Part shown: piece after piece, positions 5,972 to 12,774 of the stretch
Position numbering within the stretch: position 1 is the stretch's first letter
How the letters are laid out: each line of letters starts with the position of its first letter
From: a virus
Direction: 5' to 3' (one strand)
IMG/VR virus record: IMGVR_UViG_3300043571_000203
Coordinates: 1-32,010 of that record
Length of the DNA stretch: 32,010 nucleotides
Notes under the pieces: model-generated
The model's input: only the letters and a program-made list of their open reading frames with translations
The model's database searches: none
Told to the model about the DNA's origin: nothing
Program-made: the position numbers and the translations under genes

Positions 5972-6718
5972 ATGAGCAACGAATTGGAAGCAACCAAGAC
6001 GAAGGTAGCGGTGGTCGACGACAGCGAGTTCTCGAACTGGCTGGACACCGCGCGCTTTGAGCACATCTGGCGGATGGCCAAAGTGTTCAGCGAGACGTCG
6101 ATGGTTCCCAGTGTGTTCCAGAAGAAGCCAGCTGATTGCATGGTCGCTATTCAGATGGCGCTTCGCTGCGGTATCGACCCGATGATGTTCCTGCAAAACA
6201 GCTACGTGATCTCGGGCAAGCCCAGCATTGAAACGAAGCTGGCGATTGCCATGCTGCTGAAGTCGGGCAGGATTCGCGGCACGATCACCTACGCATTCTC
6301 GGGCCAAGGCAAGAACCTGGCCTGCACCGCTTCGTGCATCTCGGCCGACACCGGCGAGCTGCTCGAGCACACGCTGACCTGGGACACGGTGGAGCGCAAC
6401 AAGTGGCATGAGAATGCGTTCTGGAAAAAAGACCCGGAGCTGATGATCCAGTATCGCTCGGCGATGCGTCTGATCAGGTCGCATTTCCCCGATGTCCTCC
6501 TGGGGTGCTACTCGAAGGACGAGCTGGAAGACATCGACAGCGAGCCGAAGCCTGTCGTTCGGCCCGGCCGCGCTCCTGGCAGGCTCAACCAGGTCATCGC
6601 GCCGGCCTTGGAGCCACCGAAGGCAGAGCAAGGCGACGCATGGGAGCCTGACGAGGAAGAGCGGGCCGCAATCGAGGGCCAGCTGTTCGAGACCCGCCCT
6701 AACGCACAGGAGGACTAA
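5972..6718 (+). CDS. recT: RecT-like single-strand DNA annealing protein
   Basis: The 248-residue protein contains the RecT-family core: A-K-V-F-S-E-T-S-M-V-P, A-I-Q-M-A-L-R-C-G-I-D-P-M-M, then S-Y-V-I-S-G-K-P-S-I-E-T-K-L and a terminal R-L-I-R-S-H-F-P-D-V. RecT proteins coat single strands and anneal complementary ends during phage recombination. I start at ATG 5972, after AGGGGACGG; an in-frame upstream start at 5936 would overlap the exonuclease gene without need. The last 60 residues are acidic and Pro-rich, a likely flexible tail for partner binding. The upstream exonuclease supports the call. Confidence 0.85.
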   Translation: MSNELEATKTKVAVVDDSEFSNWLDTARFEHIWRMAKVFSETSMVPSVFQKKPADCMVAIQMALRCGIDPMMFLQNSYVISGKPSIETKLAIAMLLKSGRIRGTITYAFSGQGKNLACTASCISADTGELLEHTLTWDTVERNKWHENAFWKKDPELMIQYRSAMRLIRSHFPDVLLGCYSKDELEDIDSEPKPVVRPGRAPGRLNQVIAPALEPPKAEQGDAWEPDEEERAAIEGQLFETRPNAQED

Positions 6719-6720
6719 GC

Positions 6721-6906
6721 GTGCAGGACATCAACCACATCGAGCAAAACGTGAGGATCGCGCTCAACCACCTGCGGGCGGTCGATCCCAACAGGCTCGA
6801 CCCCGACCTGCAGGAGCTCTTCGAGATCCACAAGATCCAGACGCGCCTGCTGTACGAGCGCATTCTGGACGCGGCCCTGCAACGACCACAGGAGGTGACG
6901 GAATGA
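6721..6906 (+). CDS. Small helical protein of the recombination/replication operon
   Basis: This 61-residue product starts with GTG two bases after the RecT stop and ends in an ATGA overlap with the next gene. It is predicted to be mostly alpha-helical and acidic (E-Q-N-V-R-I-A-L-N-H-L-R-A-V; E-L-F-E-I-H-K-I-Q-T-R). AGGAGG at the end of the recT gene serves as ribosome site. I recognise no family. Translational coupling on both sides makes it likely to be real. Confidence 0.6.
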   Translation: MQDINHIEQNVRIALNHLRAVDPNRLDPDLQELFEIHKIQTRLLYERILDAALQRPQEVTE

Positions 6907-7211
6907 ACCCTGACGAGATGACATGGCTGGCCCTGCCGCCCGAACCGGTCGGTGCTTGGGCACGCCTGGAAGACGACCTCAAGCACGGGTTCCACCCTAA
7001 GCGCGAGGACCTGCTGGCGATCTGGGCGCAGGCCTACCCCGACCGACCCGTCGTGAAGACGACCAGGTGCAAGGTCTGCGAGGGTACCGGTGGCGTCCAG
7101 TGGCATGCGTACGTGGCCGGCAAGGCACCCGAACCCATCGGTACTGTCGACTGCCCGCAGTGCGACGGGACTGGCCAGGGACCTCGGCCGCAGTGGATCA
7201 ACGACCTATGA
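6903..7211 (+). CDS. DnaJ-type zinc-finger protein
   Basis: The 102-residue protein has two C-x-x-C-x-G-T-G motifs (C-K-V-C-E-G-T-G near residue 59 and C-P-Q-C-D-G-T-G near 88), the signature of the DnaJ cysteine-rich zinc finger, here one complete zinc site. No J domain is present, so it is not a chaperone but a zinc-binding accessory protein of unknown role. The first 55 residues are acidic and Trp-rich. It starts in an ATGA overlap with the previous gene and ends in another ATGA overlap with the replication gene, so all three are co-translated. Confidence 0.72.
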   Translation: MNPDEMTWLALPPEPVGAWARLEDDLKHGFHPKREDLLAIWAQAYPDRPVVKTTRCKVCEGTGGVQWHAYVAGKAPEPIGTVDCPQCDGTGQGPRPQWINDL

Positions 7212-8014
7212 AACACAGCACGCCACAACTGCTGAAGTTCCAGCGTCTCCAGCGCAGGCTCGGCGAGACCAAGCGTGGTCTTGTCGGCCTGCTGGAGCTG
7301 CTCTGGCACGGCACTGCCACCCAAGCGCCGCAGGGCGACATCGGCAAGTTCAGCAACGAGGAGATCGCCATCCTCGTGGACTGGGAGGGCGACTACGACC
7401 AGTTGGTCGACGCATTGGTCGACACCGGCTGGCTTGATCGCTGCTCCAAGCACCGCCTGGTGGTGCACGACTGGGGACAGCACGCACCAAACTGGGTAAG
7501 GATGCTAGTAAAAAAACGCGACTTGTCCTTCTCAGAAGCCTCAGCAGAAGCCTCTACAGAGGGCTCTGCAGAAGCCTCACAAGAAGCCTCTACAGAGGCC
7601 TCTGCTGAAGGGACACCTAACCTAACCAAACCTAACCTAACCAATATGACTCCTAACGGAGTCTCCGACGTCTCCAGAAATCTGGAGCCCCCGGTCGTCG
7701 CGGATCGCCGGTACGCGATCGCTGGTGGCAAGGAGGTTCAGGTCGAGCAGCGGCACGTCGACCGGTGGGCAAACACGTACCGCGACCGCCTCGACGTGGA
7801 GCACGAACTGGCCAAGGCCGCGGACTGGCTGGCCGCGAATGCCACGAAACGCCCTCGGAACGGCACAGGCTTGGTCAAGTTCCTGGCGTCCTGGATGTCC
7901 CGGGCCGACGAACGCGAGCGGCGAAACGCCCGCGGATCGCCTGCACCAGGAACGCCGGCCAAGTCACGGATACCGACACTGCGAGAAGCGCTAGGAGCGA
8001 CGAATGGACGTTGA
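7208..8014 (+). CDS. Phage replication initiator / helicase-loader-like protein (O-like)
   Basis: The 268-residue product has an N-terminal winged-helix-like domain (residues 1-105). It ends with H-D-W-G-Q-H-A-P-N-W-V-R-M-L-V-K-K-R, a pattern seen in phage replication proteins that bind origin DNA. The middle is a low-complexity linker with seven degenerate four-residue repeats (E-A-S type). The C-terminus (about 195-245) has A-K-A-A-D-W-L-A-A-N and G-L-V-K-F-L-A-S-W-M-S-R-A, like the helicase-loading end of O/DnaD-type proteins. The linker DNA forms iteron-like repeats at 7529-7644, as the lambda origin lies within gene O. The ATG overlaps the upstream stop. Confidence 0.68.
   Translation: MKHSTPQLLKFQRLQRRLGETKRGLVGLLELLWHGTATQAPQGDIGKFSNEEIAILVDWEGDYDQLVDALVDTGWLDRCSKHRLVVHDWGQHAPNWVRMLVKKRDLSFSEASAEASTEGSAEASQEASTEASAEGTPNLTKPNLTNMTPNGVSDVSRNLEPPVVADRRYAIAGGKEVQVEQRHVDRWANTYRDRLDVEHELAKAADWLAANATKRPRNGTGLVKFLASWMSRADERERRNARGSPAPGTPAKSRIPTLREALGATNGR
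7529..7644 (+). repeat. Iteron-like repeats inside the replication gene: candidate replication origin
   Basis: Seven imperfect 12-bp units (7529-7612), most ending GAAGCC or GAGGCC, are followed at once by two exact 15-bp copies of ACCTAACCTAACCAA (7615-7629 and 7630-7644) and an A/T-containing stretch. Repeats of this kind within the linker of a replication protein gene match the layout of the lambda origin (iterons in gene O). The repeats also encode E-A-S and N-L-T peptide repeats, so a protein-level explanation is possible. Confidence 0.55.
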
Positions 8015-8636
8015 CGAATGGGATTTCTGGTTCAGCCGCCACAGGACGCTGCTGCCGCAGGTCGCGCACTGGTTCGGCCACATGGGCGACGAGGAGCAGC
8101 TGCAGGTGATGAAGGCCTGGCACGCCGCGATGTCGGACATCGCGCTGTCGGAGGCGAACGAGGCCACCGACGCGATCGTCAGAGGCGACATTGAGTGCAA
8201 GTTTCCGAGCGAGACGCCCAAGACATGCCGTTTAAGGGCCCTAGCAGCGCGCCAGACGCGACGGAACGAAAAATCCGACTCGGGAGCCGCCCACCGCTTC
8301 TGCGGGCTCTGTCGAGGCGCTGGGACGATTACTGTTTGGCATCCCTTGGTCGTCAGATCGGTCAGGAACAAGACCAACGGCGTCTACCGACACCCGCTGA
8401 CCGGCCAGCAGATGGTCGTTCGCGACAAGGACGGCGCGATCAAGGGCATTACGGGAGCCTCGGCTTGCAAGTGCAGCCTCGGTGACAAGTACCGGGACCG
8501 CCTGCCGCCGCCGGCAGCGCTGATTCCCGTGCAGTTCCGCGAGCGCGAGGAGTACGCCGGCCTGACGCTGGAGGAGGTCATTGAACTCGACATCGCGGCC
8601 AGCCCGTTTATGGTGCAGGAGTGGGAGTTCGCGTAA
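8004..8636 (+). CDS. Unknown early protein with a partial zinc-binding motif
   Basis: This 210-residue protein follows the replication gene with an 11-base overlap and a good AGGAG site. The N-terminal 70 residues are helical and rich in Trp and acidic residues. A segment F-C-G-L-C-R-G-A-G-T (about 98-107) resembles half of a DnaJ zinc finger, and A-C-K-C-S about 50 residues later could supply the other two ligands. The spacing region (N-G-V-Y-R-H-P-L-T-G-Q) may be a beta hairpin. A replication or helicase-accessory role is plausible from position; no family is recognised. Confidence 0.6.
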   Translation: MDVDEWDFWFSRHRTLLPQVAHWFGHMGDEEQLQVMKAWHAAMSDIALSEANEATDAIVRGDIECKFPSETPKTCRLRALAARQTRRNEKSDSGAAHRFCGLCRGAGTITVWHPLVVRSVRNKTNGVYRHPLTGQQMVVRDKDGAIKGITGASACKCSLGDKYRDRLPPPAALIPVQFREREEYAGLTLEEVIELDIAASPFMVQEWEFA

Positions 8637-8686
8637 AGTAAGTCGTTCAAACGGTAGTCTATTTTCCAAGTTCTTGGAGGTGCGAA

Positions 8687-9103
8687 GTGTACGAGAAGTT
8701 GTTGGTACAGCTGGCAAAAACGATTCTGGAGCAAGCTCTGGGATTTGGGCAATGGGAAACTCGGTCTTCAAAGCATTACGAAAAGCCCAAGCGTGGAATG
8801 TTTTTGGAGGGCCTAAAGGTAGGCGACACGGTGTGGTGGGTTGACGAAGATAATTACTGCGAAGTGTGCCAAGCACAGGTGGTGTGTGTGAAGGACGGAG
8901 CGGGCTACTTCGTGCTCGACAAGTCAGACTACCTGGACAAGTTTCAACCTCAACTGGCTATGGTCGGCCAAGGCTACTACAAGACCAGGGAGGAAGCACT
9001 GGCCGAGGGCCGGAACGACATCGAATTCGAGCTGCGAGATTCGCTTAAGGCAGTGGAGAGGGTCAAGCGATTAAAAGCCCTGCTCGCCGAAATGGACAAG
9101 TAA
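8687..9103 (+). CDS. Unknown last gene of the early region
   Basis: The 138-residue product starts with GTG after GGAGG (spacing 6). It has a helical N-terminus, a beta-rich middle (L-K-V-G-D-T-V-W-W-V-D-E; Y-F-V-L-D-K-S-D-Y) and a helical end (E-E-A-L-A-E-G-R-N-D-I; V-K-R-L-K-A-L-L-A-E). The centre resembles a small SH3-like barrel fold, but no family is assigned. Just after its stop, four TGGGG blocks mark the start of the early/late junction. Confidence 0.55.
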   Translation: MYEKLLVQLAKTILEQALGFGQWETRSSKHYEKPKRGMFLEGLKVGDTVWWVDEDNYCEVCQAQVVCVKDGAGYFVLDKSDYLDKFQPQLAMVGQGYYKTREEALAEGRNDIEFELRDSLKAVERVKRLKALLAEMDK

Positions 9104-9116
9104 ACGCCTGACCTTC

Positions 9117-9162
9117 TGGGGTTTTGCTGGGGTACACCTGGGGCGTACGTGGGGTTTTGCTG
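9117..9162 (+). repeat. Four TGGGG blocks at exact 11-bp spacing (G-quadruplex or protein-binding array)
   Basis: TGGGG begins at 9117, 9128, 9139 and 9150, so each GGGG run is separated by exactly seven bases. The first and fourth units are followed by the same TTTTGCTG, giving a 13-bp direct repeat 33 bp apart. This fits the canonical G4 motif on the coding strand. The 11-bp period also places all blocks on nearly one face of the helix. It lies between the last early gene and the isolated gene at 9222. Confidence 0.65.
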
Positions 9163-9199
9163 AGGCAAACCCTCGCGGGTCCGGCATGACGTTGGCACA

Positions 9200-9213
9200 A
9201 TACGCACCAGGAG
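9200..9213 (+). promoter_or_regulatory. 14-bp repeated element containing the ribosome site (second copy)
   Basis: ATACGCACCAGGAG here matches 3547-3560 exactly. The last five bases act as the ribosome site for ATG 9222, 8 bases downstream. A shorter relative, TACGCCAGGAG, occurs at 381-391 before the first XRE gene. The repetition ahead of separate transcription units suggests a shared control element. Confidence 0.35.
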
Positions 9214-9221
9214 CACGACCA

Positions 9222-9953
9222 ATGAAGACACGGATGGCGAGCGCGCGCTGCTGCTGCGGGCCAGGTGGACCAATACCCTGCGATCCGATCACGGGAATCA
9301 CCGACGACTTCCAGGAGCTGCAGCAGAGCACCGGCGACGGCGGTTGGCTTTGGGTGACGAGTCTGAGCATGACTCCGGTAGTGCAACCGGTGGGAACCCT
9401 GCTGCTTGACCAGAACGCAGTGTTTGGCGAGGACTACACGTTTTTCCGCTGCTCCGTTTGGGCAGACAACTTCACGAACATTCGCCATTACCTGAAGTCG
9501 CAGTTTGAGAATTATGGATCAGAAGTTGACCTGATTCGCGGCCCCAGTGTTTACGCCCGATTCAGTTTGCTGGGCGATGGCCGAGTCTGGTCGCTGAGTC
9601 ATGACATCGCGTTCATTGCTGGCACAGGCTGGCGTCACCGATTCACTTTGCAGCATCCTAGTGCTGCTAATGCAGTGTTCTTCGCAGGCCCAATCGTTCA
9701 GTCGGCGCAGTTTCCCGCGCCAACTGGCCCCTTCGATTCCGAGATTCAGTTCATTCAGTTCAGGCTGCTGAGTGGCGCGTGGCAGGTCACCAGTTACTTC
9801 AATGGCAACGTGCTCGGCAGTCGAGCAACGGCAGCTCCGACGAACACAAACAACACTGGTGGTATCGAGGCCGAATGGAGCCACGGTTTCGCGGGAACAG
9901 CAGACATGCGGGTCGCGCGAGTAGATCGTTGGCAATACTTTGCGTCGACGTGA
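9222..9953 (+). CDS. Isolated protein with Cys-rich N-terminus and beta-rich body
   Basis: The 243-residue product has a short basic N-terminus, a Cys cluster (A-R-C-C-C-G-P-G-G-P-I-P-C-D, residues 8-21), and then about 220 residues of alternating beta strands ending in a Trp/Tyr-rich core (A-R-V-D-R-W-Q-Y-F). The body resembles a lectin-like beta sandwich, but no family is assigned. The start at ATG 9222 is set by AGGAG 8 bases upstream; in-frame codons upstream overlap the repeated element. It has its own leader and a hairpin/T-rich region after it, so it is an independent unit between the early and late operons, possibly a cargo (moron) gene or a virion protein. Confidence 0.6.
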   Translation: MKTRMASARCCCGPGGPIPCDPITGITDDFQELQQSTGDGGWLWVTSLSMTPVVQPVGTLLLDQNAVFGEDYTFFRCSVWADNFTNIRHYLKSQFENYGSEVDLIRGPSVYARFSLLGDGRVWSLSHDIAFIAGTGWRHRFTLQHPSAANAVFFAGPIVQSAQFPAPTGPFDSEIQFIQFRLLSGAWQVTSYFNGNVLGSRATAAPTNTNNTGGIEAEWSHGFAGTADMRVARVDRWQYFAST

Positions 9954-9984
9954 CAAGATGGGCTGGCTACGGGGCAAAAAAACG

Positions 9985-10048
9985 GCGGGTCCTTCCCGGC
10001 GGCTCCGCCGCCTAGCCTCAACGGGAACAGCCACTTTTTTTATTTTTC
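9985..10048 (+). terminator. Terminator-like hairpins and T-rich tail after the isolated gene
   Basis: CGGG/CCCG and GGCGGC-tcc-GCCGCC (9998-10012) are alternative overlapping stems. The T-rich stretch at about 10034-10048 follows at a distance rather than directly, so termination is probable but not textbook. Confidence 0.45.
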
Positions 10049-10061
10049 TCGCACATCTACC

Positions 10062-10108
10062 TTGACTTTGGCGTGTTAAGATACGTTAACATGTAACGTT
10101 TGGTTAAC
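10062..10108 (+). promoter_or_regulatory. Candidate late promoter with overlapping palindromic operator
   Basis: TTGACT at 10062-10067 can serve as a -35 box. A 17-bp inverted repeat, ACGTTA-N5-TAACGT (10083-10099), covers the expected -10 region, and GTTAAC occurs at 10085-10090 and 10103-10108. The best -10 match (TAACAT, 10087-10092) would need a long 19-bp spacer. The stretch is sharply A+T-rich against its surroundings and sits directly before the terminase gene, so it is the likely start of the structural operon, possibly controlled by one of the phage regulators. Confidence 0.45.
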
Positions 10109-10210
10109 ATCGGCAGTTTGGGTGGGGAAGTTGGGCCTCAACACCTGCCGGTGCCACGCATTCTCGGGAGCAACCACCAGCAGGGACGGCTGGGCAGCCC
10201 TTGGGCCGCT

Positions 10211-12271
10211 ATGCCAAAGTACGGAGACGCAAAAAGAGCCGACCAAGCCGCACACTCGCGCGAGAAGCAGGAGCATGTCCGCGAGATCGGACCGCCGCCA
10301 CCGGTGGTCAACCAGGAGCGACGCGACGCCTGCCGGCACGACCTGCTGCAGTACCTGCTGACCTACCACGCCGAGGCGTTTCCGCTTTCGTTCGGCCCTG
10401 ACCACCTGGAGCTGATCAAGCAGACCCAGCGCGTCATTCTCGACGGCGGGCAGGTCGTGGCCGCGTTTCCCCGCGGCTCGGGCAAGACCACGATCTTCCA
10501 GCGCGCCGAAATCTGGGCCGCCCTCTACGGCCACCGCAAGTTCCCGCTGCTGATCTCGGCCGACGACATCAAGTTCAGGCAGCTCCTCAAGGGCATCAAG
10601 ACGGTCCTCGAAAACTCCGAGCTGCTGCTGGAAGACTTTCCTGAGGTGATCCATCCGATCCGTTCGCTGGAGCGGATCGCCCTGCGCGCAAACTTCCAGA
10701 TGTGCCGCAAGGTGCCGACCTACATGCGGTGGGGCGTCGAGCAGGTCGTGTTCGCCACCACCGAGGAAAGCATTGCTCGCGGCAACGCTGGCGTGGTGAT
10801 CGGTGGCGGCGGTCTCACCGGAGCTGCGGTTCGCGGTGGCGTCGTGACGCTGCCCAGTGGCCAGCAGGTCCGGCCGGACTGCGTCCTAGTCGACGATCCG
10901 CAGACCAGGAAGTCGGCGAAGAGCGAGGCGCAGAACCAAGAGCGTGAGGACATCATCAACGGCGACATTATGGGCATGGCCGGCCCAGGCAAGACCATGT
11001 CGGCGATGGTGGCCTGCACGGTGATCTACCAGGGCGACCTCGCCGACCGCCTGCTGGACCGCGAGCGGTCACCGCACTGGACGACCCTAAAGATCCCCAT
11101 GATCAAGTCGTGGCCTAAGGCCATGACGCTGTGGGAGCAGTACGACGCCATCCGCAGGCAGGAACTGATGGAGGAGGTCGAGCGTGGATCGTGCACCCGA
11201 TTTTACGAGCAGAACCGCGAAGGTATGGACGCCGGCGCGGTCGTCTACTGGGAGGACCGCGTACTTCCAGGAAGACTCTCCGCCCTTCAGTCTGCGATGG
11301 ACGACTACTTCCAGGACCCTCGCGCCTTCATGGCGGAGAAGCAGAACGCGCCCGAGTCCGCGGTCAGCGGCGACCTCGCCGAGCTTAATCCTCTCGACCT
11401 GGTACGCCGCATCTCGACGACCAAGCGCGGCGAGGTTCCTGCCGAGGCTACAACAATCACGGCGCACGTCGACGTACAGGCCAAGATCCTGTTCTGGTCC
11501 GTGGTCGCGTGGTCACAGGCCTTCGGCGGAGTCGTGATCGACTACGGGACTACGCCGCGTCAGAACCGCCGGCACTTCACGCTGCGAGACGTCAAAGACC
11601 TTACCAAACATTACCAAGGCATGGACGAGCCCGGCGCGCTCCGTCTGGCGATCTCCGAGACCATCCAGGCCCTCGCCGCCAAGACCTACGTGCGCCTCGA
11701 CGGTGCGGAGATGAAGATCGACCGCGGGCTGGTCGACGCTCGCTGGAACACCGAGGCGGTCGAGGCCGGCCTGCAGCTCGCCCAGTGCGGCCAGTGGATG
11801 CCGAGCTACGGCGTGGGTATTCGCGCGAAAGATGCGCCCATCTCGCAGTGGACCAAGAAGCGCGGCGTGAAGCGTGGCAACAACCTGGTGATTCAGAAGC
11901 CGGACCGCCGCCTGTTTATGTCGGTGTTTTACGACACGAACCATTGGAAGAGCGAAGTGCACCAGGCACTGCACGTGCCGCCGGCGCATACGCAGTCGAT
12001 CACGCTCTACAAAGAGACACAGAGTCACCACCAGATGTACGTCGACCACCTGACCGCTGAACGCGCCGTTCGCGTCGAGGCCCGTGGTCGCATCAAAGAC
12101 GAATGGGACCTGCCTGGAGGCAAGGATAACCACTACTGGGACACGCTCGTCGGAGCCGCGGTCGCCGCGAGCATCTGCGGCATCAAAAAGGAGATCGAAA
12201 GTGAGCAGCGAACAGCACAGCAACCACAGCGACGAGTCGTCGGAAAACGAGTCGCTCCCCTCAAGCTCTGA
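10211..12271 (+). CDS. terL: Terminase large subunit (lambda GpA type)
   Basis: The 686-residue packaging motor has a Walker A motif F-P-R-G-S-G-K-T-T (residues 86-94), a Walker B motif C-V-L-V-D-D-P (about 222-228), and a C-terminal nuclease domain from about residue 415 (T-A-H-V-D-V-Q) to the late D-N-H-Y-W-D near 640. It cuts concatemeric DNA and drives it into the prohead using ATP. ATG 10211 gives a natural length, although no clear ribosome site precedes it. The frame is open upstream to TTG 10100, so a longer N-terminus cannot be excluded. No small-terminase gene lies upstream; a small AT-hook gene overlaps its 3' end. Confidence 0.92.
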   Translation: MPKYGDAKRADQAAHSREKQEHVREIGPPPPVVNQERRDACRHDLLQYLLTYHAEAFPLSFGPDHLELIKQTQRVILDGGQVVAAFPRGSGKTTIFQRAEIWAALYGHRKFPLLISADDIKFRQLLKGIKTVLENSELLLEDFPEVIHPIRSLERIALRANFQMCRKVPTYMRWGVEQVVFATTEESIARGNAGVVIGGGGLTGAAVRGGVVTLPSGQQVRPDCVLVDDPQTRKSAKSEAQNQEREDIINGDIMGMAGPGKTMSAMVACTVIYQGDLADRLLDRERSPHWTTLKIPMIKSWPKAMTLWEQYDAIRRQELMEEVERGSCTRFYEQNREGMDAGAVVYWEDRVLPGRLSALQSAMDDYFQDPRAFMAEKQNAPESAVSGDLAELNPLDLVRRISTTKRGEVPAEATTITAHVDVQAKILFWSVVAWSQAFGGVVIDYGTTPRQNRRHFTLRDVKDLTKHYQGMDEPGALRLAISETIQALAAKTYVRLDGAEMKIDRGLVDARWNTEAVEAGLQLAQCGQWMPSYGVGIRAKDAPISQWTKKRGVKRGNNLVIQKPDRRLFMSVFYDTNHWKSEVHQALHVPPAHTQSITLYKETQSHHQMYVDHLTAERAVRVEARGRIKDEWDLPGGKDNHYWDTLVGAAVAASICGIKKEIESEQRTAQQPQRRVVGKRVAPLKL

Positions 12272-12509
12272 GAAAAAGAAACGAGGGCGTCCGCCAGGAA
12301 GCAAGACGCAGCAGCTGCCGGTCGTCGACGTGGAGCGCGAGACCTGCCGGGCCTGCGGCAAGACCAACTCAGAGCACCTCGCAACCATCCGGACGATGGA
12401 ATACACACATGACGTCGGCGGTCAGTCGTACACGCACGTGAGGTTCCAGCGGCGACGCTGCAGGGACTGCGGCGCAGTGTTTATCACGAGACAACATCTA
12501 AACCTGTAA
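12201..12509 (+). CDS. AT-hook plus zinc-ribbon protein overlapping the terminase gene
   Basis: The 102-residue product has a Ser/Glu-rich acidic N-terminus and an AT-hook core K-K-R-G-R-P-P-G-S (residues 26-34). A four-Cys zinc ribbon follows, with C-R-A-C-G at 49-53 and C-R-D-C-G at 87-91. AT-hooks grip the minor groove of A+T-rich DNA. GTG 12201 is preceded by AAGGAG at 7 bases, and the first 71 bases lie inside the terminase gene in another frame. Being co-translated with the large terminase in the absence of a visible small subunit makes a packaging or DNA-recognition role attractive, but this is inference. Confidence 0.72.
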   Translation: MSSEQHSNHSDESSENESLPSSSEKKKRGRPPGSKTQQLPVVDVERETCRACGKTNSEHLATIRTMEYTHDVGGQSYTHVRFQRRRCRDCGAVFITRQHLNL

Positions 12510-12567
12510 TTCTCAGGCGGCATTTTACAGACTGCCGCACAACCGAAGTTTGCCTGACCTTGGTGGC

Positions 12568-12774
12568 ATGGCAGACCTCAGCGCTGAAATCGCGAAGCTC
12601 GAAACGATCCTCAACAGCGGTACCGAAGTCGTCAGCATCGACGGCATGATGACTCGGTACAACCTGACGGAGGTGCGAAAGCGATTAGCAGAGCTGCAGG
12701 CCCAAAATGACACCAACGTCGAGAGCGGGAAAGTCAGACCGCGCTCGGCACGGATCAGGTTGGACTTCAATTGA
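12568..12774 (+). CDS. gpW-like head-tail joining protein
   Basis: The 68-residue protein sits between terminase and portal, exactly where lambda W lies. It has the family pattern: helix L-S-A-E-I-A-K-L-E-T-I-L-N-S-G, strand pair V-V-S-I-D-G-M-M-T-R-Y, then helix L-T-E-V-R-K-R-L-A-E-L. In lambda, W is added after DNA filling and prepares the portal for tail attachment. I start at ATG 12568; an in-frame TTG lies at 12550. The stop overlaps the TTG start of the portal gene (TTGA). Confidence 0.78.
   Translation: MADLSAEIAKLETILNSGTEVVSIDGMMTRYNLTEVRKRLAELQAQNDTNVESGKVRPRSARIRLDFN

Noticed and set aside
9192-9206. TGGCAC-like sigma-54 promoter
   Set aside because: The GG and GC elements are two bases too close and TTGC is missing.
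10100-10210. Terminase start at TTG 10100
   Set aside because: It overlaps the operator-like GTTAAC repeat, lacks a ribosome site, and the added residues look unlike a protein domain; kept only as an alternative.
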